64,000 bases of DNA from assembly GCF_017114995.1 (NCBI RefSeq), contig NZ_JABXKL010000092.1:62001-126000 (forward strand), in the 5' to 3' direction. The stretch's first letter is position 1. Every line of letters begins with the position of its first letter. The notes below the pieces were generated by a model. It was not told where the DNA came from, did not search any database, and worked only from the letters and a program-made list of their open reading frames with translations. Shown in pieces: positions 61,741 through 64,000 of the stretch. The position numbers and the translations under genes are program-made. This DNA comes from Nostoc sp. NMS9. Lineage in GTDB: Bacteria; Cyanobacteriota; Cyanobacteriia; Cyanobacteriales; Nostocaceae.

Positions 61741-62130
61741 TTGCATGGTTTGTGTGAAGAACCAGACTACTGTTTTTATATTGAAAACTGGGAGGCAATG
61801 CCTTCGGCGGGCTACGCCAACGCAGGTAAAGATCGTATCAATTGGGGTGTCGATCCATCACCCGATTTAGTGGTGGAGATAGACATCACCAGCTACACTG
61901 ATGTAAATGACTACCTACCTTATGGAGTACCAGAAGTTTGGTTGTTCAAGAAGAACCAGCTTGTAATTTACAGATTGCAAGGCGATCGCTACACTGTTGA
62001 AATCAGTAGCCGTTATTTCCCTAACATCAATGTGTCAGAGGTAGTCACAGAATCTCTAAAAATTGCCTACGAGCGCAATACTAGCGCTGCTATTCGGGAA
62101 TTACGACAGAAATTGGCGAGTGATAATTAA
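61741..62130 (+). pseudogene. 5'-truncated Uma2 family gene with inserted repeat
   Basis: From TTG 61741 the frame gives the middle and end of a Uma2 protein: EEPDYCFYIENW, DPSPDLVVEIDITSYTDVND, YLPYGVPEVWLFKKNQLVIY and SAAIRELRQKLAS. The N-terminal third is missing, so it is probably not functional. An in-frame repeat copy (about 61797-61828) supplies the residues AMPSAGYANAGK, so repeat insertion preserved the frame. Confidence 0.75.
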
Positions 62131-62139
62131 ATATTTTGC

Positions 62140-62165
62140 GTTGGCGTAGCCCGCCGAAAATCTTC
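62140..62165. repeat. Dispersed repeat GCGTTGGCGTAGCCCGCCGAA
   Basis: The inverse-oriented partner of the copy inside the Uma2 remnant; the same GGCGTAGCCCGCC core is present. Confidence 0.55.
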
Positions 62166-62240
62166 ATCAATGGCGACTACTTGGTACGATAAAGTACAGA
62201 ATGTCACAACTTGTTTTCAAGTAAATAGAATCCCCAGTGA

Positions 62241-62573
62241 CTACTCACTGTGAATAGTGCCTTGGTTGCGGATCAACCACGCCTTAATTTCAGTCACTTG
62301 CTGAGAAAGGTGGTCTAGACCAGCTTCAATATCTTTAAATCCAGTAGCAATGCCCTGCGAGATTTGTATTTGATTGTTGCGTAGATGATTGAAATCCCGC
62401 TCTTCATTTACAGCCTTCTCAGCAGCAGCTTTTGCTTGTTGAATAGCTTGTTGCCTCTCAAGAGCAGCTTGGTGTTTTTCAAATTTTACTTTGTTTAGCC
62501 ACCAAGCAACCCACCCCGATAATGTACCAAGAAGAGCTAATAGAAAGCTAGCAAAGCTAGAATCAAATTTCAT
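62241..62573 (-). CDS. Membrane-anchored coiled-coil protein, unknown
   Basis: A 110-aa protein with one N-terminal membrane span (SFASFLLALLGTLSGWVAWWL), then a long Ala/Gln/Glu-rich coiled coil (EKHQAALERQQAIQQAKAAA). It is the last gene of a tightly packed minus-strand group, 3 bp after the previous stop. Confidence 0.65.
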   Translation of the reverse strand: MKFDSSFASFLLALLGTLSGWVAWWLNKVKFEKHQAALERQQAIQQAKAAAEKAVNEERDFNHLRNNQIQISQGIATGFKDIEAGLDHLSQQVTEIKAWLIRNQGTIHSE

Positions 62574-62576
62574 TGT

Positions 62577-62918
62577 TTAACTCTCAATAGATACTGAAGG
62601 CTCATAAATTTGTAGGTTAAGAGAAGTAATCCAAGGTTCCATCTCAAACCTTAATTTATAAGTAGGTTTAACAGTGTTCAGCCGAACAACAGTTAATTTA
62701 TTCAAAATAATCAAAAATCTTGGTTGAAATTCCGCTTTCCCAATAAGTGGAATTTCAAAAAACTGGTAAAGGTATCCAGCCTTATGCCAGGTAGCTTTAC
62801 AATCTTTACAAGTAGTTTTGATAACTAAATGCGTAGTAGAGAAACTTTGATTTAGCTCGGTGGAATTTGAGCTTAAATTCAAAGATGTTTTTAAAGCCCA
62901 ACTTCCACCAGGAATCAT
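62577..62918 (-). CDS. Hypothetical protein with CxxC
   Basis: A 113-aa beta-rich protein with a single CKDC pair (TTCKDCKATWHK) that might bind metal or form a disulfide. It has no recognised family. ATG 62918 lies 2 bp after the stop of the preceding gene, so translation is coupled. Confidence 0.65.
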   Translation of the reverse strand: MIPGGSWALKTSLNLSSNSTELNQSFSTTHLVIKTTCKDCKATWHKAGYLYQFFEIPLIGKAEFQPRFLIILNKLTVVRLNTVKPTYKLRFEMEPWITSLNLQIYEPSVSIES

Positions 62919-62920
62919 GA

Positions 62921-63313
62921 TTAAATAAGAACCCGCTTCTTGGGAATATAGATTCGGTTGATCTCCTTGCCATAGATTTTTTTGGATGCGCCATCTTTCA
63001 GCGCATCGCCAACCTTGGCAGGATCACAAACAATCATCAAGCTCCCACCACCTTTGACAGCAACTTTGAGGTGTATGTAACCAGAACCTTGTGCAAGTTT
63101 TCTGCCTTGTTCTTTTTTACCATCGTCGGTATCAATATCTGTTAAGCCAAGGACACCTTTCAAATCGCTATATTTGTCAACTGGGGCAACAAATTCATGC
63201 TTTGTAGAATTAACTTGAAAAGTGTGATAATTCTTAGCATTTGGTGCCTGTGCTACACCTCCAGGCCCGTCAGAGCCAACGGGATTAGGAGCATCAACTT
63301 CTTTTTGAGCCAC
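62921..63313 (-). CDS. Hypothetical protein, possibly element-encoded
   Basis: The 130-aa protein starts at GTG 63313 with AGGTG seven nt upstream. It has a Gly/Pro/Asn-rich N-terminus (VGSDGPGGVAQAPNA) and a beta-rich remainder (GYIHLKVAVKGGGSLMIVCD, KEINRIYIPKKRVLI). The family is unknown. It is second in the group. Confidence 0.65.
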   Translation of the reverse strand: MAQKEVDAPNPVGSDGPGGVAQAPNAKNYHTFQVNSTKHEFVAPVDKYSDLKGVLGLTDIDTDDGKKEQGRKLAQGSGYIHLKVAVKGGGSLMIVCDPAKVGDALKDGASKKIYGKEINRIYIPKKRVLI

Positions 63314-63373
63314 TTTAAATCACCTATAAATGTAGAAGAAAATAGAGTTTGAGCGACTAGTTTTAGTAACTAA

Positions 63374-63859
63374 TTAAGGAAGGTAAGGAGTTGCGGTAAT
63401 TTTGATTGCGCCATCACTATTAATTGATTTAACTGCTGGCAAGCTTGCTGTGATTGCTGCAAATCTTTGCTCTGAGTTATAAACGATATTGACATTATTC
63501 GCAGCTCCACTTGTAGCGATTTCTAAGCTTTGTAGAAATTGAGCAAGCTCTAAAACTGCCTCTGGTAATGTGTCAGATTTCACACTGCCACCGCCATTAG
63601 CAAAAGTAGGAGTTACATACGCATCACCGCTGATTTTGACACTACCATCTGTAGAGCTAATCGCAAGAGTGACAGGTAAATTTATAGTAATATCGGCGGT
63701 TTTTTGCGCGTTGTTGAATGAAACATCTGTAAAATTTACTGTAGTAGGCGTCAAGGAACCTTCTTCAGCGAGTTCTAAAATTTGAGCGGCTTCTAATAAA
63801 GCAGCTTCATAGGAAGTAGATTTTAAGGTTCCATTGGTTCCAGGTGCAAAAGTTGTCAT
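63374..63859 (-). CDS. Hypothetical protein built of two homologous halves
   Basis: The 161-aa protein contains an internal duplication of about 65 residues. Half one: ALLEAAQILELAEEG...VNFTDVSFNNAQKTADITIN...STDGSVKISGDAYVTP. Half two: AVLELAQFLQSLEIA...VNIVYNSEQRFAAITAS...NSDGAIKITATPYLP. Each half is a helix followed by three or four strands. There is no signal peptide. It lies 60 bp upstream of the next gene of the group. The function is unknown. Confidence 0.7.
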   Translation of the reverse strand: MTTFAPGTNGTLKSTSYEAALLEAAQILELAEEGSLTPTTVNFTDVSFNNAQKTADITINLPVTLAISSTDGSVKISGDAYVTPTFANGGGSVKSDTLPEAVLELAQFLQSLEIATSGAANNVNIVYNSEQRFAAITASLPAVKSINSDGAIKITATPYLP

Positions 63860-64000
63860 CGTTAGTTATTGACTAATTTGTAACACCTCAGTTCTAACCT
63901 TCATGAGCCTTGCAATCAACTAAATTTGTAATCGGGACTTAACCCTCGACAAGGGATAAAAGCATTGATTATTTCGGCAAAACAATATACCAATTTCTAC
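63860..64000. promoter_or_regulatory. Likely promoter region of the minus-strand gene group
   Basis: No gene is visible in the last 141 bp. The region is AT-rich, and the minus-strand group should be transcribed from here unless it begins further right. Confidence 0.3.

Overview
The window looks like chromosome of a filamentous, Nostoc-like cyanobacterium. The palindrome GCGATCGC (HIP1) recurs throughout. Heptanucleotide STRR-type repeats (CCCAATG, TTAGGAG, CTCCTGC, TCATTTG families) fill the gaps between genes. Several genes are cyanobacterial hallmarks: PxcA, the succinic-semialdehyde dehydrogenase / 2-oxoglutarate decarboxylase pair, a Ser/Thr-kinase-AAA-GAF-histidine-kinase giant, an FHA-GAF adenylate cyclase, and many Uma2-type genes.

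Layout. 0-10 kb is mostly housekeeping: citramalate synthase (5' end outside the window), a LuxR-type gene remnant, a candidate small RNA, an IF-3 gene that most likely starts at AUU, a divergent DEAD-box helicase, an FHA-GAF adenylate cyclase, a Uma2 protein, and the gabD-ogdA pair that closes the cyanobacterial TCA cycle. 10-16 kb holds a 16-unit 21-bp tandem array, two P-loop ATPases and a VapBC-type toxin-antitoxin pair. 16-28 kb carries FbaB aldolase, RNase T2, an aspartate-type aminotransferase, a glycosyltransferase-TPR protein, PxcA, PPK2, MiaE, a VOC protein and CobL, with two more 21-bp-phased arrays and a MITE-like element. 28-34 kb is the giant sensor kinase followed by a receiver-domain fragment.

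34-40 kb is the most interesting part. A minus-strand operon encodes a haem-oxygenase-like diiron-type enzyme, a flavin-dependent tryptophan halogenase and a class-B flavin monooxygenase. The combination recalls the halo-indole-nitrile chemistry of the aetokthonotoxin pathway, and here it looks like a small orphan cluster. SDR genes and an SDR remnant lie beside it. 40-41.4 kb is a graveyard: a decayed IS5-type transposase, a PIN-domain fragment, and a degenerate second copy of the 3' end of the next gene.

41-50 kb holds an alpha-2-macroglobulin-like lipoprotein that has lost the thioester motif, divergent from its usual partner PbpC. 50-57 kb has a histidine kinase, a Coq4-like protein with the HDxxHx11E motif, an RCC-reductase-like protein, an aldehyde dehydrogenase, a small calycin-like protein and hisS.

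57.4-64 kb has plasmid or prophage character. It contains a 5'-truncated tyrosine recombinase, small RHH, SAP-like and antirepressor-like genes, two copies of a dyad operator-like element, a GG-leader peptide gene, a BRO-N antirepressor gene broken by an amber codon, TGAGCAT iterons, a truncated Uma2 gene and an unrecognised minus-strand gene group at the right edge. No tRNA, rRNA or CRISPR array was seen.
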